A DNA stretch of 64,000 nucleotides. Source: Kushneria aurantia DSM 21353 (lineage in GTDB: Bacteria > Pseudomonadota > Gammaproteobacteria > Pseudomonadales > Halomonadaceae). Numbering within the stretch: the first letter of the stretch is position 1; each line of letters begins with the position of its first letter. The notes under the pieces were generated by a model. That model did not search any database. It was not told the origin of the DNA and worked only from the letters and a program-made list of their open reading frames with translations. Below are positions 17,897 through 27,502 of this stretch, piece after piece. The stretch spans positions 11,770 through 75,769 of the forward strand of contig NZ_KB907875.1 of assembly GCF_000382245.1 (NCBI RefSeq). Direction: 5' to 3'. Position numbers and translations under genes: made by a program.

Positions 17897-19756
17897 ATGA
17901 AAAATATCAATATCAGCAAAAAACTCTATCTGGGCTTCGGCGCCATCGTCGCCATCATGATCGCCCTGGTGGCCACCATCATGATCAACATCCAGGCGCT
18001 GCAGCGCGCTTCCGATTGGGTGAGCCACAGTAACGATGTACTCCAAAAGATGCAGGTACTCACCACGTCACTGATCAATATGGAGACCGGTGAGCGCGGC
18101 TTTCTGCTGACCGGTCGCGACGCCTCGCTGGAACCCTATAACCAGGGGCAAAAGGATTTTGAAAGCAGTCATACGCAACTGGTCGACATGACCAGCGACA
18201 ATCCGGCTCAGCAGCAGCGCCTGGCACGCCTCGGCGAACTCGAGCAGCAGTGGCAGCAGGTCGAAGTGACGCCGGCGCTTGAAGCCCGCCGACAGGTGGT
18301 AAATGGCACTACCAGCATGAACGACGTCGTCAACTTCCAGCAGCGTGAAGTGGGCAAGGAGATGATGGACGGCATGCGCGCCGTGCTTGACGAGATGATC
18401 AGCGCAGAAGATGCCCTCAGCGACCAGCGTGTTCAGGCCGCCAGCGGCAGACGCCAGATGCTGCTGTGGGTCAGCATTGGCGGTGGCGCCATTGCCGTGC
18501 TGCTGGCAGCGCTGCTGGGCTATCTGCTGTCTCGCAGCATCGTCAACCCGCTGCGCAGCGTCGAGGAAGCCGCCAATGCCATGGCAGAGGGGCGCCTCAG
18601 CGTGGTACCGGAAACCCGTCGAGGCGACGAGATCGGTCGTCTGTTGACCGCCTTCCGGCGTATGGATGAGCGTCTCACCGGTATCGTCACCGAGGTGCGC
18701 CAGGGCGCCGATTCAGTCAGCGTCGCCGCCGGCCAGATCGCTTCGGGCAACAACGATCTGTCGCGACGCAGCCAGGATCAGGCCGCCAGTCTCGAGGAGA
18801 CTGCCGCTTCGATGGAGGAGATGAACTCCACGGTGCGCCAGAACGCCGACAATGCCGGTCACGCCAGCCAACTGGCCAACGAAGTGAGCGACCAGGCGAC
18901 CAGCGGTGGTGAAGTAGCCGACCGGGCGATGGCCGCCATGGAGGAGATCAACGCTTCCAGCCGGCGTATCGCCGATATCGTCGGGCTGATCGACGATATC
19001 GCCTTCCAGACCAATCTGCTGGCGCTCAACGCCTCGGTGGAAGCGGCACGCGCCGGCGAGCAGGGGCGCGGATTCGCCGTGGTGGCCGGCGAAGTGCGCA
19101 ACCTCGCCTCGCGCAGCTCGACCGCCGCACGCGATATCAAGCAGCTGGTTGAGGAGAGTGTGGTACGGGTAGAAGGTGGCTCCAAACTGGTCCATCAGTC
19201 GGGTGATACGCTCAAGGAGATCGTCGAGAGCGTCAAACGCGTCAGCGGCATCGTCTCCGAGATCGCCGCGGCCAGCAAGGAGCAGTCCTCCGGTATCGAG
19301 CAGGCCAATGTCGCCATCGCTCAGATGGACAACACCACCCAGCAGAACGCTGCCATGGTCGAGGAAGCCGCCGCCGCCAGCCACTCTCTGCAGCAGCAGG
19401 CCGAAACGCTCAAACAGCTGATGCTCTTTTTCAACATTGAAAACGGCGGACAGTCACAGTACACCCCCGCTATCGCTCATGGTGGTAGTGCCACGACGCC
19501 GCGTCATGCTGTCAGCGACCAGCGCCCGTCCGGCAGCGGTCGTTCATCCGGGAATCACGGCAACCAATCTTCGCACCGCGGCAGCTACCAGGCGGAGCAC
19601 AAGAGCGGTCGCCAGTCCGATCATCACGGCGAACACGCTTCACAGCACCAGAGCCAGCGCAGTGCCCAGACCCATCAGTCGGAGAGCTACCGGAGCCGCT
19701 CGACAAAACAGAGCGACTCGGCAAAGCACAACGACGATGAGTGGGCGACCTTCTGA
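17897..19756 (+). CDS. Methyl-accepting chemotaxis protein with CHASE3-like sensor
   Basis: This 619-residue chemoreceptor has TM1 (about 10-30), a helical periplasmic sensor with the Glu-Arg-Gly-Phe-Leu-Leu-Thr-Gly CHASE3 motif, TM2 (about 190-212), a HAMP domain (about 213-265) and an MCP signalling domain whose hairpin tip reads [11 protein letters not shown]. After it comes a Ser/His/Gln-rich flexible linker of about 90 residues ending Asp-Glu-Trp-Ala-Thr-Phe, the xWxxF tether that docks CheR and CheB. It signals to CheA/CheW, which are not in the window. The ligand is unknown. The ribosome site is weak. A FliA promoter lies upstream. Confidence 0.92.
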   Translation: MKNINISKKLYLGFGAIVAIMIALVATIMINIQALQRASDWVSHSNDVLQKMQVLTTSLINMETGERGFLLTGRDASLEPYNQGQKDFESSHTQLVDMTSDNPAQQQRLARLGELEQQWQQVEVTPALEARRQVVNGTTSMNDVVNFQQREVGKEMMDGMRAVLDEMISAEDALSDQRVQAASGRRQMLLWVSIGGGAIAVLLAALLGYLLSRSIVNPLRSVEEAANAMAEGRLSVVPETRRGDEIGRLLTAFRRMDERLTGIVTEVRQGADSVSVAAGQIASGNNDLSRRSQDQAASLEETAASMEEMNSTVRQNADNAGHASQLANEVSDQATSGGEVADRAMAAMEEINASSRRIADIVGLIDDIAFQTNLLALNASVEAARAGEQGRGFAVVAGEVRNLASRSSTAARDIKQLVEESVVRVEGGSKLVHQSGDTLKEIVESVKRVSGIVSEIAAASKEQSSGIEQANVAIAQMDNTTQQNAAMVEEAAAASHSLQQQAETLKQLMLFFNIENGGQSQYTPAIAHGGSATTPRHAVSDQRPSGSGRSSGNHGNQSSHRGSYQAEHKSGRQSDHHGEHASQHQSQRSAQTHQSESYRSRSTKQSDSAKHNDDEWATF

Positions 19757-19784
19757 GCTCGGAAACCCGGCCTCGGAAAACCCA

Positions 19785-19819
19785 TCGACCGCGCCTTCAG
19801 GGGCGCGGTCGAACTTTTC
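19785..19819 (+). terminator. Hairpin after the first chemoreceptor
   Basis: TCGACCGCGCC (19785-19795) and GGCGCGGTCGA (19802-19812) form a perfect 11-bp stem followed by ACTTTTC, a short T-tract. Confidence 0.7.
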
Positions 19820-19898
19820 GATCAGGCGAAGATGGCATGACGGCGAAAACGCCTGTCGCCTACAATAACGCTTCACTTCAACTCGACTCCCTCTCGTC

Positions 19899-20816
19899 AT
19901 GCAGGAACTGCTTACCGCGCTGTGGCCCATTTTCGCCCTGATCGTCGCCGGCTACGGTTTGATGAGACGCGGCCTGCCCGACCCACACTTCTGGCCGGGT
20001 GCCGAGCGACTCAACTATTTCGTGCTGTTTCCTGCGCTGCTCTTTTCAAGCCTCGCCGACGCCCCTTTCGACGACTCCGCCCTACCCCGTTTACTGACGG
20101 CCATAGGGTTGATACTGGCACTGTGTTCACTGACGCTCTGGAGCCTGCGCCGTCACTGGCGCTGGCCTGCGGCACGCTTTGGTGTCATGGTTCAGGGGAC
20201 GTTGCGTTTCAATACCTATCTGGGTCTGGCGGTAGTGACCAGCCTGTTCGGTGGCGAGGGGCTCAAGCTGGCGGCGGTGGTACTGGCGCTGCTGGTACCG
20301 ATGGTCAATGTACTGTCGGTGGTGGCACTGACCGGCGACGAGACAACCTCGGCGAAGCGTTTGCTGCGACCGATCGTCAAAAACCCACTGATTCTCGCCT
20401 GCGCGGCCGGCGCGCTGTTCAATCTGGCAGGCGGTGAGCTGGGAGGCGGCGTCGACAGGTTGCTGTCGCTGACCGCCGCGGCCAGCCTGCCGCTGGGGCT
20501 TTTGTGCGTGGGGGCGGCACTGCGGCCCCAACAGCTCGGCGGCGAAATCGCCACTTTGGCCATTACCAGCACGATCCGACTGCTGCTGATTCCCTGTCTG
20601 GCAGCGGCGGTGGCGATGCTGCTCCAGCTGCCGTCGATGGAGCGTACGCTCGTCGTGCTGTTCTTTTCGCTGCCCACGGCACCGGCAGCTTATGTGCTGA
20701 CCCGCCAGCTGGGCGGCGACAGTCAGCTGATGGCGGGTGTGATCACGCTGCAGACGCTGTTGGCGGCGCTGTCGTTGATGCTGATCGTGACTCTGATAAC
20801 CGCCATACCGGGATAA
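19899..20816 (+). CDS. AEC (auxin efflux carrier) family transporter
   Basis: This 305-residue inner-membrane protein has about ten hydrophobic helices in two halves and an N-terminal half with Leu-Asn-Tyr-Phe-Val-Leu-Phe-Pro-Ala-Leu-Leu-Phe, the AEC pattern. Bacterial members move malate, malonate and other small molecules. It appears monocistronic and runs toward the PAS gene. The substrate is not predictable here. Confidence 0.85.
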   Translation: MQELLTALWPIFALIVAGYGLMRRGLPDPHFWPGAERLNYFVLFPALLFSSLADAPFDDSALPRLLTAIGLILALCSLTLWSLRRHWRWPAARFGVMVQGTLRFNTYLGLAVVTSLFGGEGLKLAAVVLALLVPMVNVLSVVALTGDETTSAKRLLRPIVKNPLILACAAGALFNLAGGELGGGVDRLLSLTAAASLPLGLLCVGAALRPQQLGGEIATLAITSTIRLLLIPCLAAAVAMLLQLPSMERTLVVLFFSLPTAPAAYVLTRQLGGDSQLMAGVITLQTLLAALSLMLIVTLITAIPG

Positions 20817-20834
20817 AAAACGCTGCAGGCACAC

Positions 20835-21290
20835 TCAGCGGTGACTGCCATCGCGCAGCAGACGCTCGATCTCCTCGGCGCGACGGCGGTCGGTAATATC
20901 GCGCTGCACTGCGACCCAGTGAGTAAAAAAGCCGCTGTCATTGGCCACCGGCACGATACTCACCTCGACCCAGAACTCGCTGCCGTCGCGACGCTGATTG
21001 AGCAGCTCGGCCTCGACCGGCTGCCACACCGACAGCGATTGACGAATCCGGTCCAGAGTTTCACGGCAGGTGTTGGCGTTTTGCAATATGCGCGGCGTCC
21101 GTCCGATGATCTCCTCGGGCTGAAAGCCGGTGGTATGGGTAAAGGCGGCATTGCAGTAGACCACCCGCGGGCCGGGGGCATCGATGGGCTCGGCCTCGGT
21201 GATCACGATGGCGTCGTTGGCGTTGACCATTACCGACTCAAGCAGACGCAGGCGCGGAGATCTTCGGGCGCCGACCTGCCGAAGTGACAC
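20835..21290 (-). CDS. Stand-alone PAS-domain protein, possibly 5'-frameshifted
   Basis: This frame encodes about 150 residues holding one PAS domain plus PAC segment: Asn-Ala-Asn-Asp-Ala-Ile-Val-Ile-Thr-Glu, Thr-Gly-Phe near 57, Gly-Arg-Thr-Pro-Arg-Ile-Leu-Gln, and a C-terminal Gln-Arg-Asp-Ile-Thr-Asp-Arg. Domains like this normally precede GGDEF or EAL domains in cyclic-di-GMP proteins, but the gene stops right after the PAC helix. It is not a LOV photoreceptor, as the cysteine motif is absent. A plausible N-terminal part lies in another frame at 21230-21409, so a one-base indel may have split a longer 191-residue gene. Convergent with the AEC gene. Confidence 0.7.
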   Translation of the reverse strand: MSLRQVGARRSPRLRLLESVMVNANDAIVITEAEPIDAPGPRVVYCNAAFTHTTGFQPEEIIGRTPRILQNANTCRETLDRIRQSLSVWQPVEAELLNQRRDGSEFWVEVSIVPVANDSGFFTHWVAVQRDITDRRRAEEIERLLRDGSHR

Positions 21291-21409
21291 ACCACCTGAC
21301 CGTCAAGGCGATAGAAAACGCTGCGCCGGCAACCCGTCGCATGCGCTACGCCGCGCAATAGCTGATCAAGTGACGGTCGACTGGCAGGGTCGTGGCGAAA
21401 AAGTGTCAT
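21230..21409 (-). pseudogene. Possible detached N-terminus of the PAS gene
   Basis: An ATG at 21409 with GGTGG six bases upstream opens about 59 residues (Leu-Asp-Gln-Leu-Leu-Arg-Gly-Val, then Phe-Tyr-Arg-Leu-Asp-Gly) that resemble the start of a GAF-like sensor and end at 21230 in the region where the PAS frame begins. Adding one base near 21240-21270 would join the two. Confidence 0.4.
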
Positions 21410-21547
21410 GGACAACCACCATGCTGATAATTAGTGCCCACGATACTAGCGGCCAAATGAATCGTGGCTTTAATTTCGACACCTTGATTTCTCTGTTGCA
21501 AGGCCTGTGCAGGCGCCTGACGAACAAAGCAGCGTAGTCCGAACTCA

Positions 21548-21574
21548 TAAAGATTTCGACAATGTCGCCGATAG
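21548..21574 (+). promoter_or_regulatory. Sigma-28 (FliA) promoter of the second chemoreceptor
   Basis: TAAAGATT (21548-21555), exactly 11 bases, GCCGATAG (21567-21574): seven of eight matches in each box at the optimal spacing, 80 bases before the start codon. Confidence 0.8.
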
Positions 21575-21653
21575 CCCTACTACGAACTGTAAAGACCCTG
21601 AGCCATCGCGGTTTGTAACCTCGACCGTGGCAACCAGAGAGAGTGGGCTATCG

Positions 21654-23075
21654 ATGAAGTTCATTAATAACCTGACCGTGCGCAGCAGCTGGATGCTGGT
21701 AATCGCCTTCTTTGTCGCCGTGGTCATCGGCGTTGGGGGTCTCGGTCTCTACAGCCTGAGCGCTGCCCAGCAGCATATTCAGCTATTGGCTGCGGCAGAA
21801 AGCGAAGCGCCGGCCAGCTTTGCGGCGACGGCCGCCCTGCTGCGCAGCCTGATGATCGCCGCTATCGTCGCCACCCTGCTGATGTCGGCTGTGGTGATGC
21901 GAGGTGTAACGGTCAACGTGATCCGCCCGCTGGAACGTCTGGTAAGCTGTTTTGAGCGCATGACAGGCGGCGATCTTTCCACTATCCCACCGCACGGTGC
22001 CGATAACGACATCGGCCGCCTTTTCGAAGCCCTGGGCGCCATGCAGCAGAGTCTGGTGGCAACCGTCAGCACGGTGCGCACCAGTAGCGCTCATATCGAG
22101 AAGGATGCCCACGGCATCGCCAGTGACAACACCGACCTGTCATCGCGAACCGAGCAGCAGGCGGCCTCGCTGGAGCAGACCGCCGCCAGCATGGAGCAGC
22201 TCACCTCCACCGTCACCCAGAACGCCGACAACTCCCGCCAGGCCAGCAGCCTGGCGCGAGAGGCCACCGAAACGGCGCGCCGCGGCGATGAGTCGATCGG
22301 TGAGGTACGCCAGACCATGGCAGGAATCAACGACAGCGCCCGGCAGATGGGCGAGATCGTCGGCCTGATCGACTCCATCGCCTTTCAGACCAATATCCTC
22401 GCGCTCAACGCCTCGGTGGAGGCGGCCCGCGCCGGCGAGCAGGGCAAGGGCTTCGCCGTGGTCGCCAGCGAGGTACGTGCGCTGGCCGGACGCTCGGCCA
22501 GCGCCGCGGCCGATATTCGCGAGCTGATCGACACCTCGATACAGCGTGTCGACACCGGCTCGACCCGTGTCGAGCAGGCCAGTGACACTATGAAAAACGT
22601 GGTCGAATCGATTGAGCGTGTCAGCGAACTGATCAGCGAGATCGCCTCGGCCTCTCAGGAACAGAGCAGCGGTATCAGCCAGGTCAACCAGGCGGTGTCG
22701 CAGATCGACAAGGTCACCCAGCAAAACGGGGAGCTGGTGCAAAGTGCGGCTCGAGCCGCCGGCGAGCTGGAGCGCCAGGCCGCCAATCTGCGTAACGCCG
22801 TGGTGACCTTCAGCCTGCCGCCGGGCAGCGAGCAGCAAAGCGGTGCCCCTCGACAATCGGTTACCCATGGCACCACCGACCAGCACGACGCCGCAAGCGC
22901 CGCCCTCCCCGCTGCGCAGCGCACCGGCCAGCAGCAGAGCAGCGGCGATGAACGCACGTATGCCACGCAAAGCAGCCGCCAGCACAGCAGCGAGAACCGC
23001 AGCACCGCCTCCGGGCATCAGCCAAAACCGCAGAGCCGATCAACGCAGCAGGACGATGAGTGGGAGACCTTCTAG
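21654..23075 (+). CDS. Methyl-accepting chemotaxis protein with very short periplasmic loop
   Basis: This 473-residue chemoreceptor starts at ATG 21654 (Met-Lys-Phe-Ile-Asn-Asn). TM1 (about 13-35) and TM2 (about 63-85) enclose only about 28 periplasmic residues, too few for a ligand-binding fold, so it may sense membrane or internal state or work in arrays with other receptors. HAMP (about 86-140) and the MCP signalling domain follow, with tip [11 protein letters not shown]. A Ser/Gln-rich tail of about 70 residues ends Asp-Asp-Glu-Trp-Glu-Thr-Phe, almost identical to the E. coli Tsr/Tar tether. In-frame sequence upstream of this start is not used because the FliA promoter overlaps it. Confidence 0.92.
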   Translation: MKFINNLTVRSSWMLVIAFFVAVVIGVGGLGLYSLSAAQQHIQLLAAAESEAPASFAATAALLRSLMIAAIVATLLMSAVVMRGVTVNVIRPLERLVSCFERMTGGDLSTIPPHGADNDIGRLFEALGAMQQSLVATVSTVRTSSAHIEKDAHGIASDNTDLSSRTEQQAASLEQTAASMEQLTSTVTQNADNSRQASSLAREATETARRGDESIGEVRQTMAGINDSARQMGEIVGLIDSIAFQTNILALNASVEAARAGEQGKGFAVVASEVRALAGRSASAAADIRELIDTSIQRVDTGSTRVEQASDTMKNVVESIERVSELISEIASASQEQSSGISQVNQAVSQIDKVTQQNGELVQSAARAAGELERQAANLRNAVVTFSLPPGSEQQSGAPRQSVTHGTTDQHDAASAALPAAQRTGQQQSSGDERTYATQSSRQHSSENRSTASGHQPKPQSRSTQQDDEWETF

Positions 23076-23107
23076 CAGCCTGTCGGGCTTCGTCTTCTGA
23101 CGCTCGG

Positions 23108-23722
23108 TCAGCCCGTGGTATGACGACGGCCCTCGAGCGCCAGCAATGCCTCCTCGACAGCAAAAACGTGAGCGTCGTTGTGGCCCATTTCCCGCAGCGA
23201 TTGTGCCAGCAACAGCAGATAGTCGCGATTGGGACCGCTGGGTCCCACCGCAGCGGAGATATGCGCGGCGATCTCCGGTGCACTGGCCTCTCCCAGCCAC
23301 GCCTCGTTGCCTTCGGTGGCGATATAGACCAGCGCCTCGTCGTCACCCTCATCTTTTGAAGTAGTCCCCCGGCTGTCGCCGTCGTCAAACCACAGCGGCG
23401 TCATGAAGCGCCGATAACCGTTTTTTTCGCGGATATCGAGCCCGGCCAGCACCTCCGGGCCGATACGATACGCCATGCCGTGACACACTGCGCCCTCCTC
23501 GGCTACAAGGGTGGCCACCCTGCCGGGATTTGACAGGGTGCCGCGGTGGTCGTGAGAGCCCTGCCAGAAGCGCCGCCGCCAGCCGCGAATGTGGGCCGGG
23601 CGGCGCTGTTGAAAATCAAAACCGGCCTTGTAGATCAGTGAGCCGTAGCCAAACAGCCAGAGCGATGAGCGCTCGGCCAGCGGCGCCCCTTGTCCAGTGG
23701 CGTCCCGGGAATGGTGAGACAT
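23108..23722 (-). CDS. chaC: ChaC-like gamma-glutamylcyclotransferase
   Basis: This 204-residue cytosolic enzyme has the cyclotransferase signature Phe-Gly-Tyr-Gly-Ser-Leu-Ile near the N-terminus and Leu-Asp-Ile-Arg-Glu-Lys-Asn-Gly-Tyr, which holds the probable catalytic glutamate. ChaC enzymes cut glutathione to 5-oxoproline and Cys-Gly. The ATG at 23722 gives the usual length; a longer in-frame extension lacks homology and is rejected. The ribosome site is weak. Confidence 0.85.
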   Translation of the reverse strand: MSHHSRDATGQGAPLAERSSLWLFGYGSLIYKAGFDFQQRRPAHIRGWRRRFWQGSHDHRGTLSNPGRVATLVAEEGAVCHGMAYRIGPEVLAGLDIREKNGYRRFMTPLWFDDGDSRGTTSKDEGDDEALVYIATEGNEAWLGEASAPEIAAHISAAVGPSGPNRDYLLLLAQSLREMGHNDAHVFAVEEALLALEGRRHTTG

Positions 23723-23907
23723 TGATGATACGCACTCCAGGAGGGTTACATTGGTCGGCAAGGCTCGCGCAAAAGCCGGCGGCTGACAACCGCCTGCATG
23801 AAGAGAAAAGCACGGACGGGAAGAGAGCGGGACGACGATCGCTGACATGTTTTAACGCAGCCGGCATCCTGCCGGCCCCATCCGGCCGGCCTTCAAGCCC
23901 TGACGGC

Positions 23908-26019
23908 TCAGCCACTGCGAGCGTCAGCGCTCTCCGCTGGCCCGCTGCGACTGCCGCGATCATCCTGACCGCTGCTGACCCGCGCGAAGCGGTGCAGGGT
24001 AATGTCCAATCGGTTGATCATACCCTCGATCAGATCGATCTGCTCATCCGGCATCTCGCCGTGATGGCGCAGTCGCTCCATCAGCGTCCGGCTGGCATGG
24101 CTGAAGCGCTCATCGAAATCTCCCCAGGCGCAGGCCTGGTATGCCAGAGCCAGCGCTCGCTGCCACTGCCGCAGCAATCCGAGCGTTTCGTCACTCTTGT
24201 CGAAGCTCGTAATACGACGGTAGCTGGCCAATATTACATGACCCAGGTTAAGCCCGGTCATGCCCAGATCGAGCAGAAAACGGCTATTTTCCGGGAGCTG
24301 GCTGTCGATGTTGGCAAGGCGCTGGACGCGCTCGATCATGCGGCCGTTGAACCAGTTGCCGGCCTCTTCTCGAGAGTGGCGCCGCGTGCGCTGCCACAGC
24401 GCGCAGAGATCCTCGGTGGTGGCACGAATCACTCGGCGGCGCATGACCAGGCTATTGGCCGAGGGTACGATCCGAAACACCGTGTAGAGCACCAGCAGAC
24501 CCAGCCCGATCGCCAGTGCACGATTGGCAAAACCGGCAATATCGAAGCTCATATTGTTGCTGGGCATGGTCAGGATGGTGTAAACGATGCAGAAGCCAAG
24601 ACCCTGCGCCAGTATCGGCGGGTTGGCCATCGCCATCAGGCCCAGAAAAAACGGCGGACCGAACACCAGCATCAGCATTTCGAAGTCGCGAGGCGCCTGC
24701 GCCAGCAGTATATTGCCGAACACCAGCGACACCGCCATGCCAACCGTGGCGCCCTTGATAACGTTTTTGAGCATCGCGGTAGGGGATGGAAAGGAGGCAA
24801 ACATGACACCGAAGATGACCGGCAGCACCATCATCAGCACACCGGAACTCCACTGGGTCGCCACATAGATCACCGCACCGACGGCAAACAGCAGACCGGC
24901 GCGCATGCCCACCACAAGTGCCGGCATGTAATCGCGGTGGCGCGCCAGGCGAGTAGCGCGCAGGCGCGTATTGTCGACGTTGCGGATGGCATGATGCGCC
25001 TCGATCATCACGTAGGCGTAGTTGAGCAGCACCAGCAGGCCCTGCGCCAGCCGCCGCTCCAGCGGCGATCCTTCGTGATGCAGCGATGACTGCTGAAGGC
25101 GTTGACGCAGTCCCTGAATTTCTCGGCGCCGCTCGCTCCATGTCTCCCGCCAGCGCACACGCTCCATGGTGTTACGGATATCGTCCAGAGCGGCATCAAA
25201 GCGGTCATTGACCAGCGATGATTGCTCGCGCACCAGCCGCCCATAGGTCTGCATTTCAGCCATCATCGACAGCGCCCGCTGAGTCAGCAGCCAGGCGGCT
25301 CTGGCCCTGCCGGGCCCGTGAGGGCCTTCATAAATCACCGCGCTACTGTCGTTGTTGAGCGTCAGCGCCGCCCCCAGCGCGGAGACGATTTTTTCGCGTG
25401 CCTCGCGCATCGGCACGTCGCGATCCAGGTTCATGATCAGCGCTTCGAAGGTCTGGTCGATTACGCGCCCGGCATGGCCGTCGATCACGTTGCGAACACG
25501 CGCCGGCCACAGCAGCATGCTGACCAGAGTGGCACAACTGGCACCCAATACGATCTCGCTGACGCGCGCCACCGCGATATCGAAAACGCCGCTGCTGGAG
25601 TTGCTGCCGACAACGGTCAGCACCACTACCAGAATGGCGGTGGCCGCGCTGATCGCAAAGCCGTAGGTCAAATTGAAGTTACGCGTCAGCGCCGAGGCGG
25701 TGGCACACAGCATGACCCATACCATCAACAACATCAGCGCTATCGCCGGCATCTGCATGGCCAGCGCCATGACCGTAATGCCTACCAGGCCACCGATCAG
25801 CGTGCCGCCGATCTGACACACACCCTTCTCGATCACCAGCCCGCTCTGCGGCCTGATCTGTAGAAAAACCGCCGAGATCAGCGCCCAGTAGGGACGATCG
25901 AGCTGCATCTGCATGGCCAGAAAGAGTGCCAGTGCCATGGCCACCACGCCGCGAGCGGCAAACTTGAGCGTGTCCGCATTCGGCGTGAGATAGACCCGGC
26001 CCCAGGTGCCCAACGCCAC
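23908..26019 (-). CDS. aaeB: FUSC-family efflux protein, AaeB-like
   Basis: This 703-residue inner-membrane protein has two sets of about five helices (about 20-165 and 360-500), each followed by a cytoplasmic helical region, the layout of the FUSC/AaeB family of aromatic-acid exporters. It begins with GTG two bases after the stop of the HlyD-type gene, so the two are translated together. With AaeA it would export hydroxybenzoate-like acids. It could equally serve another aromatic or weak acid. Confidence 0.85.
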   Translation of the reverse strand: MALGTWGRVYLTPNADTLKFAARGVVAMALALFLAMQMQLDRPYWALISAVFLQIRPQSGLVIEKGVCQIGGTLIGGLVGITVMALAMQMPAIALMLLMVWVMLCATASALTRNFNLTYGFAISAATAILVVVLTVVGSNSSSGVFDIAVARVSEIVLGASCATLVSMLLWPARVRNVIDGHAGRVIDQTFEALIMNLDRDVPMREAREKIVSALGAALTLNNDSSAVIYEGPHGPGRARAAWLLTQRALSMMAEMQTYGRLVREQSSLVNDRFDAALDDIRNTMERVRWRETWSERRREIQGLRQRLQQSSLHHEGSPLERRLAQGLLVLLNYAYVMIEAHHAIRNVDNTRLRATRLARHRDYMPALVVGMRAGLLFAVGAVIYVATQWSSGVLMMVLPVIFGVMFASFPSPTAMLKNVIKGATVGMAVSLVFGNILLAQAPRDFEMLMLVFGPPFFLGLMAMANPPILAQGLGFCIVYTILTMPSNNMSFDIAGFANRALAIGLGLLVLYTVFRIVPSANSLVMRRRVIRATTEDLCALWQRTRRHSREEAGNWFNGRMIERVQRLANIDSQLPENSRFLLDLGMTGLNLGHVILASYRRITSFDKSDETLGLLRQWQRALALAYQACAWGDFDERFSHASRTLMERLRHHGEMPDEQIDLIEGMINRLDITLHRFARVSSGQDDRGSRSGPAESADARSG

Positions 26020-26021
26020 GC

Positions 26022-26993
26022 TCAGCCGTCCTGCCGTTCACCGGGCGTCCGGCCCGGATGCAAACGAGGCTGACCGGCCTGCTCACTGCCTGTCCCCATG
26101 CCACCGGGCTGATTCTCGGCATTGCCGTCCTGGCCATCAGCGTCCTCGATACGCACGCTGGCCGTCATACCGGCACTCAGGAAAACATCATCGGGAACGT
26201 GATCGAGGACGATATCCACCGGGATGCGCTGCGACAGGCGTACCCAGGTAAAGGTCTGCTGCACCTGGGGCAGCATCTCACCATTGGGAGTGGTGTTATT
26301 GTTGGCAATACCACGGCCGATACCGGCTACGTGACCGTGCATCTCTTCGTTATTGCCCATCAACCAGACGCTCGCCTCGTCACCGATATCGATGGCAGGG
26401 ATTTTGGTCTCCTCGAAGTAGGCCGTAATGTAGAACGAGCCCTGACGCACGATCGACAGCTGGGCCTGCCCCTGGCTGACATAATTGCCCTCGCGCAGCT
26501 GTAGATTGACGATCGCGCCATCCACCGGTGCCTTCACTTCACTGCGCTGCAAATCGATGCGCGCACTTTCGAGCTGCGCCCGGGCAAGATCACGCTGAGC
26601 CTTCGCAATCTGCGCATTGAGCCTTGCCGTCTCCAGCGCTTCATCGCTGATGGCATTGGCACCGAGATGCTGACGGCGCTGGTAATCGTTGAGATTAAGC
26701 TCGTAGTTGTACTGCTGGTTATCGAGCCGCGCCTGCGCCTGATCGAACGAGGCCTGGTAGCGCTCCCGGTTGATAGTGAAAAGCACGTCACCGGCATTGA
26801 CGAACTGGTTGTCGTGTACGCTCAATCCGCTGACCCAGCCGGAGATATCGGGGGCAACGGTGACGACGTCCGCTCTGACCCGCGCATCTCGCGTCCAGGG
26901 GGTGGTCATATAGTAGTTCCAGAGCCATACCCCCAGTGCGATGGCGACGGCCGCCAGCACCAGAGTCATCAGGACGCGAATGAAGGTACGCAT
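26022..26993 (-). CDS. aaeA: HlyD-family membrane fusion protein, AaeA-like
   Basis: This 323-residue periplasmic adaptor has one N-terminal anchor helix (about 7-27), the Trp-Thr-Arg-Asp-Ala-Arg-Val-Arg-Ala motif of the EmrA/AaeA group, a split biotinyl-lipoyl domain, a coiled-coil hairpin (about 85-150) and a beta-barrel domain. It links the AaeB pump to an outer-membrane channel. The last 40 residues are Gly/Gln/Pro-rich and look disordered. Confidence 0.88.
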   Translation of the reverse strand: MRTFIRVLMTLVLAAVAIALGVWLWNYYMTTPWTRDARVRADVVTVAPDISGWVSGLSVHDNQFVNAGDVLFTINRERYQASFDQAQARLDNQQYNYELNLNDYQRRQHLGANAISDEALETARLNAQIAKAQRDLARAQLESARIDLQRSEVKAPVDGAIVNLQLREGNYVSQGQAQLSIVRQGSFYITAYFEETKIPAIDIGDEASVWLMGNNEEMHGHVAGIGRGIANNNTTPNGEMLPQVQQTFTWVRLSQRIPVDIVLDHVPDDVFLSAGMTASVRIEDADGQDGNAENQPGGMGTGSEQAGQPRLHPGRTPGERQDG

Positions 26994-27007
26994 TCAGAAT
27001 TTCACTT

Positions 27008-27217
27008 CTACGACACGAGGGTTGAAAAGCGGACGACCAGCGCCAGCACGATGACAAATAGACTCACGTCGAACCAGGCCTCCTGCCATATCCAGCGCGT
27101 CAGCCCCGTCCGATGCAGGGCCGTACGCAGGACGGCCGCAATCAGCAGCGATGCCAGCACAAAGACCAGCATCGGGCTGACGAGAATACCGCCAAAGGAG
27201 AGTTCACGCAGTAACAC
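27008..27217 (-). CDS. aaeX: DUF1656 small membrane protein, AaeX-like
   Basis: This 69-residue protein has two hydrophobic helices (about 10-30 and 48-66), typical of DUF1656/AaeX proteins that precede aaeA. It begins with GTG and has AAGGAG six bases upstream. First gene of aaeXAB. No LysR-type aaeR is adjacent, unlike in E. coli. Confidence 0.85.
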   Translation of the reverse strand: MLLRELSFGGILVSPMLVFVLASLLIAAVLRTALHRTGLTRWIWQEAWFDVSLFVIVLALVVRFSTLVS

Positions 27218-27435
27218 GACGGCTCCTTGTTGCTGGTGTCATGGCATCCTGCCAGGAAACGTACCTACCGGACGGCGGGGACCGGATAGATCGATAGCTT
27301 GATAAGCAACCGATAGTCTAGCGCATAACGTCCTGTTCGGCTCATGGCGCATTCACCCCGCCTGACGCAGGGCGTGAAGCGGCCGACAACGGTTGCGCAC
27401 GCTACACTATAGCGACTGAAGAAAGGGACCAACGT

Positions 27436-27463
27436 AGAAAAACCGGCCCCCTCGGGAGCCGGT
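27436..27463 (-). terminator. Rho-independent terminator of the porin gene
   Basis: On the minus strand ACCGGCTCC pairs with GGGGCCGGT around CGAG, with T residues at 27441-27437, about 40 bases past the stop. Confidence 0.85.
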
Positions 27464-27502
27464 CTGTTCGAATCGCGAGGATTCGGGTGTCGAGCATACA
27501 GC

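Noticed and set aside
20835-21290. PAS domain as a LOV blue-light receptor
   Set aside because: The Asn-Cys-Arg-Phe-Leu-Gln motif is absent; the matching stretch reads Thr-Pro-Arg-Ile-Leu-Gln, without the flavin-binding cysteine.
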